Source: Septoria linicola
Taxonomy: Eukaryota; Ascomycota; Dothideomycetes; Mycosphaerellales; Mycosphaerellaceae
Reading direction: 5' to 3'
NCBI GenBank assembly: GCA_024114885.1
Contig: CP099429.1
Location: 1,550,001-1,614,000 of the forward strand
Length of the DNA stretch: 64,000 nt
The notes beneath the pieces are model-generated. The model made no database searches. It was not told the DNA's origin and worked only from the letters and a program-made list of their open reading frames with translations. Below are positions 19,605-29,569 of this stretch, in pieces (position 1 is the stretch's first letter; the number at the start of each line of letters is the position of its first letter). Both the position numbers and the translations under genes were made by a program.

Positions 19605-20456
19605 GCTGCTTGGGTTGATTCGCGTCTTGTATTGATTGAGATCTAAAGACAAGACACTGGAATGGTGTGCTTATATGCAGCATCCTCACTGACGCGCGAC
19701 TTGGCAGCTGAAGCAGCTGACAAAGCTGAAGGATCGGTTATGCAATGGCTCGGTTAGTCTTACAGGCACCACGAGATTTCGTGCTGCTGCAGTGTATGGA
19801 CAGTACCTATGGCAAGACCTTAACATAATGCAAGAATAACCTGAATCTGAGGTATTATTGTGCGAAGTGGATATCGAATGGCTTGCTGAATCGAGGTCAT
19901 GCGCGCTGGGGTCTCGAGGTGGAAAACGATATGCAAGCTCGAGCTCAGACATTGTCGATCTGACTTCGTGAGAAAGAAATGTAAGATCACGAAAAATGTC
20001 CAGGTCGAACTTCTCAGAAGTTTCCGAACGTGATGGGCTGTTTGACGACGTACTGAAAATGGGAAAACCCGGGCCATGATCTGGAGATGAAATTGAGCCA
20101 GGGTAGCAACCGTGTCAGCATCGAGGACGACGATGAAGAGCAAGGATCACTCGTGCAACATGGGCACAGAAAAGATTAGTGCTTCGCATATCGCAAACGC
20201 TATTGCATCCTCAAAGGCGGGATGCGCCCTTTCTGGACGATCGCGTGTGTGTTATCGTGGTCATCGTTATGGACCTGAGAATTTGGCTCGACATCCTGGT
20301 TGGACATCCCACTCAGGCAAGTGCTAGGTCGAATGCCCTTCAAAGCAAGTACCAGAACACGTGCATTATCATCCAGCAGTCTGTCGGGTCTGTCGCTCGT
20401 GCCTCGCTGAGAAATATAATGGATGCATGTTTGCGTTTGCGTTGTAGCAATGCATC
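19605..20456. other. Intergenic region between divergent ABM and kelch genes
   Basis: This 852-bp region holds both upstream regions. I see no gene; open frames here look random. Confidence 0.55.
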
Positions 20457-21437
20457 ATGTGTTTTCTCACGAGCACACTCTGGTGGCTTGCTGCCCTACT
20501 CACTGCCTCGGCCACGCCAATCGATGATGTCGACCAATTTGGTGAGGGTTGGACAAGACTACCGTCCATCACTCGTGGTCCTCGACAAGAACACGCAGTG
20601 GTGGCTTCCGGCAATGCCATCTGGATACTCGGAGGCAACAGCCCAGATGCCGTTGAGTACTACAGCCCTACAGACGGAGGCTGGCACACTGCAAGTCCAA
20701 TGATCTCGCCTCTCAATCACCTCAACGCTGCAGCAGTCGGAGATGAGATATTTGTCCTTGGAGGACTCTCGGCAGGAGACGAATGGCTCGCCCAAGACAT
20801 CAGCATGGTCTACTCGCCTTCGAGTAACTCCTGGCAGCCACGGAGCCCTTTGCCAGCTGGTACCGCTCGGGGAGCTTGTGCTGTTGGAGTGTATCGTAAC
20901 AAGATCTATTTGGCGGGTGGCATGACCTACCTCGAAGCCACGCAAGATGCCTTGACGACTGTTACCTCATACGACGTCACATCAGACTCATGGGACCTCA
21001 ATCTGCCACTTTTGCCGCGACCACGTCAACATGTCGCGGGTGTTGTAGTCGGATCCACCTTCTACGTCCTCGGCGGTCGAGAGGATGGCCAGCTCAAGGT
21101 TCAAAACACAGTCTACGCCCTGGACCTCGAGAGTCCTGGCTTCGGATGGAAAGAGATGGCGAGCATGCCGACACCAAGAGGCGGACTTGCTTGTGCGGCT
21201 GTGCAGCAGAATATCTACTGCTTCGGCGGCGAAGGCAACCCCAACGCGGCCAGTGGTGTCTTCGACCAAGTAGAAGTGTACGACACAACAAGGAACACAT
21301 GGGCCAATCTCAACCCGATGCCAGTTCCACGGCACGGCTGGGGTGTAGCGACAGTGGGCAACACGATCTTCGTGCCTGGCGGAGGAGTTCAAGAGGGCAC
21401 TGCTCCTACTGATTACTTTGATTCTTTCACTCCATAG
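20457..21437 (+). CDS. Secreted kelch-repeat protein
   Basis: This 326-aa single-exon protein starts with a signal peptide (about residues 1-20, hydrophobic LWWLAALLTASAT). The mature part is five to six kelch blades: repeated pattern of hydrophobic strand, GG doublet, Tyr about six residues later and Trp (for example IWILGG..VEYY....GGW, IFVLGG, IYLAGG, FYVLGG, IYCFGG, IFVPGG). This predicts a small beta-propeller. No galactose-oxidase copper ligands or carbohydrate-binding domain are present, so it is probably a binding module rather than an enzyme. The location is likely extracellular. It lies beside two other secreted oxidative proteins and near the precursor-peptide locus, but membership in that locus is not shown. 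Confidence 0.85.
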   Translation: MCFLTSTLWWLAALLTASATPIDDVDQFGEGWTRLPSITRGPRQEHAVVASGNAIWILGGNSPDAVEYYSPTDGGWHTASPMISPLNHLNAAAVGDEIFVLGGLSAGDEWLAQDISMVYSPSSNSWQPRSPLPAGTARGACAVGVYRNKIYLAGGMTYLEATQDALTTVTSYDVTSDSWDLNLPLLPRPRQHVAGVVVGSTFYVLGGREDGQLKVQNTVYALDLESPGFGWKEMASMPTPRGGLACAAVQQNIYCFGGEGNPNAASGVFDQVEVYDTTRNTWANLNPMPVPRHGWGVATVGNTIFVPGGGVQEGTAPTDYFDSFTP

Positions 21438-21488
21438 TTACATACCACATTCTATCAACTCAATTCACTCGCGAGAAAGTCCTTCCTA

Positions 21489-22549
21489 CTACAACGCCCC
21501 TCCATTCCCTCCCGCCCCATTCCCTACATACTCCATCGGATGCACAACCGTCGGATCAATCCCCACACTAATCCACGCCAACACTCCATCCTCCGGCCTC
21601 TCTCCCAACCAAGTATACCTCGCAAACGGATCCGTCACTGCAGCTTCTTGATTTAGCACAGGATCGTCCACGTTCAGCGTCAGAGGTTGCTGATTGCTGT
21701 TGTAAGGCGATGTGCTCTCCACAGCAGAAATCAAATCCTGCTGGAAGAAGATCCGCCCGTTGTGTGTAGCTTGCACAAAGTTTCTGCCATCGCCGCTGGG
21801 CGCTACGGGTTGAGCTGAGCTGTGCGAGAGGATGTGGATGTGGCTTGTGACGCCGAAGTAGTGGCCTGGGAAGATGGTTTCGAATGTTACGACGCTGTTC
21901 GATCGTTAAATATGTACTGCTGTTGTTTGATGGACTTTGGAGCATACCCATTTTCGTCAGTCTGCTGAATGCCACGACCGAAGGTCGCTTGGAGGTTGGA
22001 GAAGTCGTTCACGTTGCCGTTGCCTTCGGCTTGGACGCCGGAGTAGACGCCTGTGGCGTTACATTGGTACACTTCGAGGAAGATGCCTGGTATGGGTTGA
22101 CAGTTGTGCGTGTCTACAAGTTGGATCTCGAGGGTGAGAGGCACGCCAGGTTGATTCTCTCGAATGTCGGAACGTATCTGCTCTCCAGGAATGAAGTGCC
22201 CCAGGCCATCGACTTCTGGTGTCAAGACACAATTGGAGTTGTCTGGAAAGATTAATCTCTCATCCTTTGGACTCGGTGGATAGACGAAGTCCGTGGCATG
22301 TGAGAATTGGTAGTCTTGTAGGTCTCGTTTGCGATGGAGATTCTGGACCAGCGCTTTGCGTCGCTCGACTCCAGCGGCCAGAATTCCACGTCGATCAAGC
22401 TGTTTCTGGCAGGATGCAACATCCCGACGTCTCATACTTAGCCATTCTCCACGCTCGGCGAGTTCTGCTGCGAGACTTTCGCCAGGATGGGCATAGACAC
22501 CACTGCCAGCAAGAATGGCGAAGGACAACAGTTTCCACGAGGGTTTCAT
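21489..22549 (-). CDS. Secreted intradiol ring-cleavage dioxygenase-like protein
   Basis: Exons 22549-21948 and 21894-21489 encode 335 aa; the 53-nt intron (GTATGC...ACAG) splits Gly201. Residues 1-20 are a signal peptide. The protocatechuate/catechol 1,2-dioxygenase-like beta-sandwich lies at about 100-270. The candidate iron ligands are Tyr169 in CNATGVYSG, Tyr213 in PGHYFG and His219/His221 in SHIHI; a fourth tyrosine or histidine of the canonical set is consistent with this layout. Secreted intradiol dioxygenases of ascomycetes are thought to act on phenolics or catechols outside the cell. Of two upstream in-frame ATGs, the one giving a clean signal peptide was chosen. It ends 51 bp from the convergent kelch gene. 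Confidence 0.88.
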
Positions 22550-23565
22550 GGTTGCTGAGCGAATGTTCGAAGGCATTGCTCCCAACCGCTCCTCCCGCTT
22601 CGATACAGGCTCGCGTAGTAAGCACACTCGAGTCGTGTCTGACTGGTGAGTAAGTTTGATTTGGCCCTGGGTCCTGCCCATTCATCATGGGTGATCGTGG
22701 CAGTCGAGCCAAAGTGCTGGCACCTCAATTGAGATCTTACAGGGAACGCAAGCCCATCACGACAAGGCTACTGATGGCTTGTGCATGATCTTTACGAGGC
22801 TGCTTGGTTTTGTCTGCTTGAGGGCTCGGGCATTTTGGCAGCAGAGAACTGGCGAGCTTCAAACCTGGGAGATGAGACGTGCTGCCTGGTATGCGTCGCT
22901 TGCATTCTTCTGATGATCGTAGTAGGTTTCGCGGACGCATACGCCACTCGAAGGGTGATGATCGTTCTTGGGTCTTGCATACCGAAATAACAGGTCGATT
23001 TCAAGCGACGAGCTGTGCAGGTTCTGTCTCGACGGTGATGGCATGTCTAGTGAAATTTGCGAACATTCTGAGCTCTCTCATCATTGAGTTCGCGGGTTGT
23101 GTGCAATAAGCTCTAAAGTACATGAACTTGTCGAGTGGTCGTGGTCTCACAGCTTTGCTCTGGTTGTGAGTGGCCTTGTCTCACTTCCCAGACACCACAT
23201 CGTGCGACAGCAGCCGGAATTTGGAGGTCTAAGACCTGAGACCAAAATACCAACACACCTCTTCTCGACATGCTACGTGAACCTGTATTGCTTTTGTCAA
23301 CGCGCTCCGGCGATACAAGATGGCCTCACACCCCGTGCCGATGCCTCCGGAGAAGGGCAAGAACCGGCGGGATCCCCAACGACAAGATCACAAGACTAAA
23401 AGAGGATGAATGCGACAGGCGCGTGAGCGGTCAAATTCATCATGCATAGTGCCATCTCCATGCTGAATACCGACTGCCCAGGGTCTCGAATACTGCTTAC
23501 TTATGCTACATTATCTCCTGCGCTCAATCTCGAACACTATCTGTCCGCAACTTCTTTGTCATCGC
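22550..23565. other. Intergenic region
   Basis: This 1-kb stretch lies between the peroxidase-like gene and the intradiol dioxygenase gene, both on the minus strand. I see no gene in it. Confidence 0.55.
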
Positions 23566-25251
23566 CTAGAATGGCAATCGAATCGGCAAAGCTGGCAGCG
23601 GGTTCACTGGCAATGTTGGAAGAGGCAGAGGAATTGGTGGCAATGACGGCAGAGGCAGTGATGGCAAAGGCAGCGAAGGGAGTGGTAGGTTGCCACCAGA
23701 TCCGCCATCGTGGTTGAGAGGACAACCGATGTTCGACGCAAATGGAGCCAGCTCATTTGTGATCTGGTTCAGGATGTTGATCGGCAGGTTGATGACCTGG
23801 CCGGAAGTCGCTGGGAAACCAGAGGCAATAGTCTGGAAGATCAGGCAAAGCACAGCGGGAGGTGCGGTGTCGACAAGTCCGCCCTCTCGGATTGCAGTGC
23901 CCGAGTTCAGTCCGTTGAAGTTGTTTGGTCCTACATTTCCACCGAACAGGACAGGCTGGTTCGTACCATATCAGTACAGTACGCAATCGAGATGCTTGGC
24001 GGACGTACGTTGAGCAGATACATCGCCACGATCTCTCGAGTCACGTCACGGTTCTTGTATGGCTCGAGGCGTGGTCGCCAGTTCGGTGGAGCCCGTTCTC
24101 CCGAGTTCTCGACGTAGTTCCCTGATCCGTCCTTGTTCACGGCGAAGAACGACATCATGGTCTGCGTCAACCATTAGCGAGCCCCACGAGGCATGATTGC
24201 TAGAATACTTACAGCCTCATCTGGAGAGCCGCCCTGCCCAGGGAACAGCTCGTACAGGAAGGAGGCGGCGCCATACAGTAGGAGACTTCCTGGACCAAAG
24301 AAGAAGTTGCCGTTCTCGGCTACACTCTGACGTTAACGCTGCTCACGGTATACTGAGAGTTCTTCGCGGCCACAATTGCCTTAGCATGCTTCCATCATGA
24401 AAGTGAAGAGTGTGGTGTTGAGGCCAAAGTTATTACCATTTGCCGTAAAGAAATCATTTCTGGTCAATGAAGCGTCCGCTTCGAACTTGCTGTGACCATT
24501 GAGACCTGGTTGACTTGCAAGGATGCTCAGCGCAGATCGAGTTCGAGAGGTCGCGTCACAGCCGATGGACAGTCTTCTGCTAATCAAGTCGCCATCCTCG
24601 GACGAGTTAGCAGTTGCACAACTTTGTAGCTGGAAATACTGCCTACAAGACCGACACCTGCAATAGCAAGCAGATTGGCAAGATCGAAACCAACATTGTA
24701 CATATTTTGCTGTGCATCAATAAGTTCGCCATCTGAAACCGTCAGCGTAGTTGAAGGGATGCTCTCTTGACGCACTCACAAGTCACAATGCCTGTGTCGA
24801 AGCATCAGCAGGTATTTGAACAACGCCATTGAGCGTGACCTACCATCGCGAGCGAGGAAGCCATGGTTGGCAGCTGCGTTCAGCTACATTCGGTCAGCAT
24901 GACTGCTTTGCCTCTCCGCAATCTGGTACCTACTCCAAGACAAGGACCACGAATATCAACGCCAGCCCTCGGAGCACGGAATTCGTGAGCAGTATCCCCG
25001 GGCGCTGGCACGAGGTAGCCTCCTCTTTCATTGCCTGGGCTGGGGAAGCGGGCATTGTTGTAGGGGCACTGAGCACTCAGCGGTGCAGCAGCTTCGTGGT
25101 TGGCGTTGAAAGGGCAGTTCGGGTCATCTCTCCTCACAGCACCCCGTCGGAGTATCGGAGAGTCGACGCCTGGAGCGGTGGCTACCCATGGGATGGCTAG
25201 TGTGCCTTGCAGTGCAACCAATGGCAGAATGATCAGAGTCCTCAACGACAT
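23566..25251 (-). pseudogene. Secreted heme-thiolate peroxidase (family 2), probably disrupted
   Basis: Seven exons fit by phase: 25251-24934, 24883-24844, 24791-24780 (a 12-nt micro-exon), 24732-24647, 24596-24213, 24161-24009 and 23955-23566. Residues 1-19 are a signal peptide. The proximal heme-ligand motif reads GPCLGLNAAANHG with Cys104, followed by GIVTYGELIDAQQNMYNVGFDLANLLA, DGDLISRRLSIGCDATSRT and FEADASLTRND, all typical of chloroperoxidase/peroxygenase-like enzymes. Family-like sequence continues on both sides of two in-frame TAA codons at 24383-24381 and 24335-24333. The gene is therefore either inactive, mis-sequenced, or spliced by an unusual 117-nt intron that would delete conserved residues. 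The C-terminus is a Pro/Leu-rich repeat tail. Peroxidase family identity is firm; the intact state is doubtful. Confidence 0.82.
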
Positions 25252-26586
25252 GATGGCGAGAGTACGAACGGGACCTTGCTCCGACCTGAATCTGCGATAC
25301 CATTTCACGATACTGCATCTTATAGGTACCATTGCCAACGCTCCGACTCAGCAAGCAACGATACCACCTACGTAAGGTCTGGCTACTTCACACACTACCA
25401 GAACATACGAGTTGGTCAATCATAAGTCAAGCTTACATTCCGCCGGATTGAGTTGATCACGATTGGACGCGGTCACATGGCACATTTCAGTCGTATTGCA
25501 TTAGCATTCGTCCTGACGCTGCCAATATGTCAAAGGACTTGACTGCATCTGGCAGGTACACCTGAAGCAGAAGGTGCGTCTGTTGGCTTCACGTGGCCTC
25601 AACTCGGGCTCGTGCAGCACCAAGTCCCACACTCTGGCATGTGTAACCGGATTCACAGAGTCGAGGGAGTGATACCCGGGTCGCTAATGCTTTTCCAGCG
25701 GATTAGGGGACACGAATAGCCTATCAGGCTTACGTTGGCTGCGGCGCTACTGATTATCTTCGCTTACTTTCTGAGCACTCGTAAGTGGCCAGAAGTTCAG
25801 GAAGTGTCGCCCACGTCCGCGCTGCATATTTGAGCATGGCACCCGTCAGTGGCCGTAGCTCAGAGTTAAGGCCTTGTATTTTCAAGTAAAGTTTCCAAGC
25901 AGCCAACCGTGACGAAGGCCTGCGTCTACGGGGTAGCTGATGAGCTTAGGCGTTGTCGTGTGGAAGAGTATGGGCAGTCTGGTGAGCTCGCGCTCACCGC
26001 CAGATCGATCGGACGATCAACCATGCGTCGTTTGCGCAGACACGTGCAGGCCATGCTGTTGGCATAGACACTCTTTGAAGCAATTGCGTTTTGAGGCTTA
26101 GCTTTCCCGGCTTTGCCGCCGAGACTAGAGAGCCAAGAGACAAAATACGAGCCTGAGCGATACGATGACAAGTCCGGAAATGCTTGTTCTTCACTTTTGC
26201 AGTGTGGAGAAAGGACGCCAAAGGCTTGTGCTGAGGGGAAGATGAAGTTCTCATTTGCAAAATCAGAATATTCCTCGGCTGTCTTCATCACGTTGACAAA
26301 GTACCATGCGATGCAGGGAATGATGTCAACGCTGGTGAGACATTGGGCGCTGGGTGTCAGCCGTTCTACGCTGTCATAATTCAAGCGTAATGTAATGCGA
26401 CCGGCCGCGAGGCGCTTCAGCCAAAGGCAAGAGAGACACAAAGCTCATGAACATCAATTCGTTATCAGACTGTCTGCTCAAGAGTTACAAGCGCTAGATA
26501 TCTGCCATCAGCGAAACTTGGCAGCTCAACCAAGATCATCACCGTCATCTGGCATCACCATCATCCTCTCGCATACCTCAGCCAGT
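25252..26586. other. Intergenic region upstream of peroxidase and downstream of precursor gene
   Basis: This 1.3-kb region holds the peroxidase promoter and the 3' region of the precursor gene. A 171-codon minus-strand frame at 25926-26441 has no recognisable features and I do not call it. No repeat is obvious. Confidence 0.5.
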
Positions 26587-27253
26587 TCACTCATCAGCGG
26601 AGGCTCCGTACACTGGGTAAAATTGAGCCTCACGCTTCTCAGCTCCATCGGCGGAAGCGCCGTACACAGGATAGAATTGGGCTTCTCTCTTCTCAGCACC
26701 GTCGGCGGAAGCGCCATAGACTGGGTAGAATTGAGCTTCGCGCTTCTCAACTCCATCGGCGGAAGCGCCGTAGACCGGGTAAAACTGAGCCTCGCGCTTC
26801 TCCTTTGCTGGACTCTCGTTGCTCACGCCATACACTGGGTAGAACTGGGCCTCGCGCTTCTCGTTACCAGTCGAAGCACCATACACTGGATAGAACTGTG
26901 CTTCTCTCTTCTCATTGCCATCCTCGGAGACTCCGTACACCGGATAGAACTGTCGCTTCTGCTTGGATCCGGCTTCGACTCCGTAGACAGGATAGAACTG
27001 GGCCTCTCTCTTCTGTACGCCATCGGCAGAGGCACCGTATACTGGGTAGAATTGACGTTTGCCGACGACCTTCTTGTAGACCGGCTGTGCCTCTGCCTCA
27101 GGCTCGCGCTTGTCAACAGCTGCATCTGCATCTGGAACAGGAGCCTAAAGAGCTGTTAGATCCTATGATTGAAGCAGGAGAGGTCATACTTACAGCTCTC
27201 ACGATACTGCCAGCTCCGAGAGCGAGCACGGCAAGGCTTGCAGAGAACTTCAT
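26587..27253 (-). CDS. Kex2-processed multicopy RiPP (dikaritin-type) precursor, nine QFYPVYG cores
   Basis: Exons 27253-27194 and 27144-26587 encode 205 aa; the 49-nt intron (GTAAGT...TTTAG) falls exactly after the 20-residue signal peptide MKFSASLAVLALGAGSIVRA. After a short acidic leader come nine repeats of the form KR-(EA)-QFYPVYG plus an acidic spacer such as ASADGAE. Each repeat is preceded by a Lys-Arg Kex2 site. Seven have EA after KR and two do not (first and third), so mature peptides probably begin at Gln. The core has two Tyr and one Phe, substrates for UstYa-type oxidative cyclisation. Two UstYa-family genes lie divergently next door. The architecture matches ustiloxin, phomopsin and asperipin precursors; the heptapeptide differs from those I know. 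An alpha-pheromone is a less likely alternative, lacking the usual Trp/Cys core. Confidence 0.88.
26605..27060 (-). repeat. Nine tandem core-peptide repeats (about 48-60 bp units)
   Basis: Nine units, the first core at 27054-27034 and the last at 26625-26605, each encode QFYPVYG preceded by a KR dibasic site. The core DNA differs in every copy while the amino acids do not change. Spacers are more divergent in the N-terminal five units and nearly identical in the last four. Confidence 0.95.
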
Positions 27254-28217
27254 GATGTCTGGAGTCGTTGCTGAACTGGAAGTGGGGAGATCTGTGGATG
27301 GCGAGGGGAAACGATGGGGAGGGCAGCACCTTTTATGGCATCCTGGAGAGCTGTCCGATCGATCCACACTCGCCGACCGATGTACCTATTGCCTTCGTTT
27401 ACAATCACGCGATTTGATAACATGCTTGTCTGGACTGCTCAAGTGGACCACGGTATGCGGACCCAAGGCGCTCTTCGCGGAGACAGCGACTCCGTGGTCG
27501 AAGTTGGAAAGGCATGCTCCTTAGAGCGACTACTGTAGTGTGCTAGGGTCCGCTTCAAGACTCTGGTAGACAGTCTCAAACTCACAACCTTGCGAGATGT
27601 GCCCGATCGACTGCCTCGGCCTCCCCATAAGAGGAGTTCCTTCTGCAAAGCATCCGACTAGGTTTCTCGTTCAGTCTCCGCGGACGAAGACATGGCATAA
27701 CGGAGAGTTAGCCAACATGTCCGCAAAAGCTGTGACCCAGTCGCTTTTGTTGCATTCGCAGCGAAGCTTTGCTCGCATCCCACGGGTCCAGGATCATCCG
27801 TACACGAAGCCTTTGCCTCATTACTGCACGATTTTAGCCAGCGCTACATGTCTCGAAAGCTATCTGCTCGTGAAGCTGCTACCACGGCCCTATTGTGGAG
27901 ACAATGCTCATGTGTACAGGCATGGTATGGCTTCTCTCTCTTCTCCAACCCCAGGGCGAAATAAAAGGGCCGTTCGTCATGCATGGTAGGATGCGCCTCA
28001 TCCTCATAACATATGAGACTAGTTCCACGTGATTGTGGGGTCTGACGGCTTGAGTTCGGCCCAGGCTAGCGCCGAGCCAGCAGAACAATCATCGACGGGG
28101 ATGCGAGAGCTCCAGGGTGACATTGGGCTGCGTAGACGCCTCGCACCTCAGTACTCTCGCTATTGCGACTCATTCCGCGAAGCATCGATCATTGCGTCCA
28201 CGTTCACAATCGACACA
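27254..28217. promoter_or_regulatory. Shared divergent promoter region of precursor and UstYa gene 1
   Basis: A 964-bp non-coding interval separates the divergent start codons of the precursor and the first UstYa-type gene. Head-to-head arrangement implies coordinated expression. A TATA-like AAATAAAAGG lies at about 27958-27967 on the UstYa side. An open frame at 27597-27989 shows no protein features and is not called. Confidence 0.5.
27329..27337 (-). promoter_or_regulatory. TATA-like box of the precursor gene
   Basis: On the minus strand the sequence CATAAAAGG occurs about 75 bases upstream of the precursor start codon, a suitable place for a TATA element in a strongly regulated secreted-peptide gene. 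Position and composition are the only evidence. Confidence 0.35.
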
Positions 28218-29121
28218 ATGCCTAGCAAGCAGTATGGACGCCTCAGAGACAGTGCTGACAGCCAGGAAGCTCTTCTAGAGAAGTCTGACGAGCATCCTCC
28301 AGTCCGAAGATGGACGAGAGCGACAGTCATTATCGCTACTCAGACAATCGCTATAGCAATCCTTCTGGCCACAGTAGCATTACAAGCAGTACCACTTTCT
28401 GGAAGCGATATTCGGAGACGCGGTTTTTCCACGGATTTCGGTACGGGCTCAGCACAATAGTGGAAGGTGCCAGCTCTGACACTCAGCAGGCAATTTGGGA
28501 GACCTGATTCCTTTCAAGCAGCAAGCTTTCATCAACCCGCTGCGACCTACTGCCGACTTCTCAGCCTTGAAGATGGAGTGGAAAGAGGGCGAGCCACACT
28601 ACACTGGTCCACCAGGCCCAGAAATGGATGAAGCCTGGGACAAGATGCTCGCGAGTTCGTTCTCGCGCTCAGATATCCGTCGATCTTTACTGACGATCCC
28701 CGGCAGTGACCACCTTCAACATTTCGGGGGACGCCGCGAAGCCAGCTGTAGGCAAAACACACCAGTATGACGATGGAAAGTATGCCATGGGATTCGAGGT
28801 TTTTCATGCACTACACTGCATCAACAACATTCGAATGATGATGTACCCCGAGAACTATATCCTGAACGAGCCCAAAGAGGAGACAGAGCTGCACAAAGGT
28901 CGGTTCTCACAGTGGTCGAATGGCTGGACTACGCTGACTCGCTCGCAGCACACTGTCTAGATTACTTGCGACAGTATGTTCAATGTAATGCTGATCTGAC
29001 ACCATTCTGGGGCGACTGGGTGCCAAAGTATCGACTCGTGCTGCGGCCATACACTCCTCATACTTGCCGCGACTGGAGTCGGTTGACGGAGTGGATCGAT
29101 CCCCGAGCATATGCTTGCTAG
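28218..29121 (+). CDS. UstYa-family (DUF3328) oxidative cyclase, copy 1
   Basis: Exons 28218-28440, 28487-28654, 28707-28898 and 28949-29121 encode 251 aa. A single transmembrane helix lies at about residues 35-57 after a basic cytosolic N-terminus. Both family motifs are present: HALHC (about 164-168) and HCLDYLRQ (about 196-203). The second motif is created by the last splice. Known UstYa proteins are copper-dependent membrane oxidases that cyclise dikaritin core peptides through Tyr/Phe side-chain ether or C-N/C-C bonds; here the likely substrate is the neighbouring QFYPVYG peptide. The first acceptor is a CAGCAG tandem (28487 or 28490), allowing a one-residue variant. Typical length for the family. 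Confidence 0.9.
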
Positions 29122-29569
29122 CGAAAGCAAGGTATGCAGACTCAGCGGTTTGCTGTCGTGCTACTGTACGCAGCTACTCGTAAGCCGTCATCGAGACCGC
29201 TGGGTTATTGTGGACCTTCTCTCAGATATTGGGCGATGTTTAGCCAGACGCTCTATCCTTACTGGCCACTGACCGATGAACGAGCTCGAACACGAGTGCC
29301 GTGGCAGTTTACACGCATCGATCGTCAATCCATGCTGAACAATGCAATGTATGTCTCAAGCCACTGCCTCACACCATTGAAACATGCAGCAGCGTTGGCG
29401 GCTATACTGTCAGATGCCGCTGAAGCACAGGGTACGTTTCCGCTTGGATCGATGTGTATGCCAAGTATAAGTCTACAGGTGAGCGAAGTCGGCCCCAGTT
29501 GGTCGGCATCGAGAGCTTCAATCTTTCTTTCGTAGCATTGACCAGCAACGCTTCTGACGATCGTCGAAG
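29122..29569. other. Intergenic region between the two UstYa genes
   Basis: This 448-bp region holds the first gene's 3' end and the second gene's promoter. No gene is seen. Confidence 0.55.

Noticed and set aside
25926..26441. 171-codon minus-strand frame
   Set aside because: There is no signal peptide, domain or splice partner, and the composition looks like a chance frame.
26605..27060. CRISPR-like spaced repeats
   Set aside because: The repeats are coding, of variable spacing and within a eukaryotic secreted-protein gene.
26395..27159. Plus-strand 254-codon frame with repeated LLSSIGGSAV...WVELG segments
   Set aside because: It is the antisense shadow of the nine-repeat precursor. The minus-strand gene has a signal peptide, a phased intron and Kex2 sites, which the plus-strand frame lacks.
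26587..27253. Mating alpha-pheromone precursor
   Set aside because: The KREA processing pattern fits, but filamentous ascomycete alpha-pheromones usually carry Trp/Cys cores and do not sit beside UstYa genes. It is kept as a minor alternative.
27597..27989. 130-codon plus-strand frame in the precursor/UstYa promoter
   Set aside because: It has no protein-like features and lies in a shared promoter.
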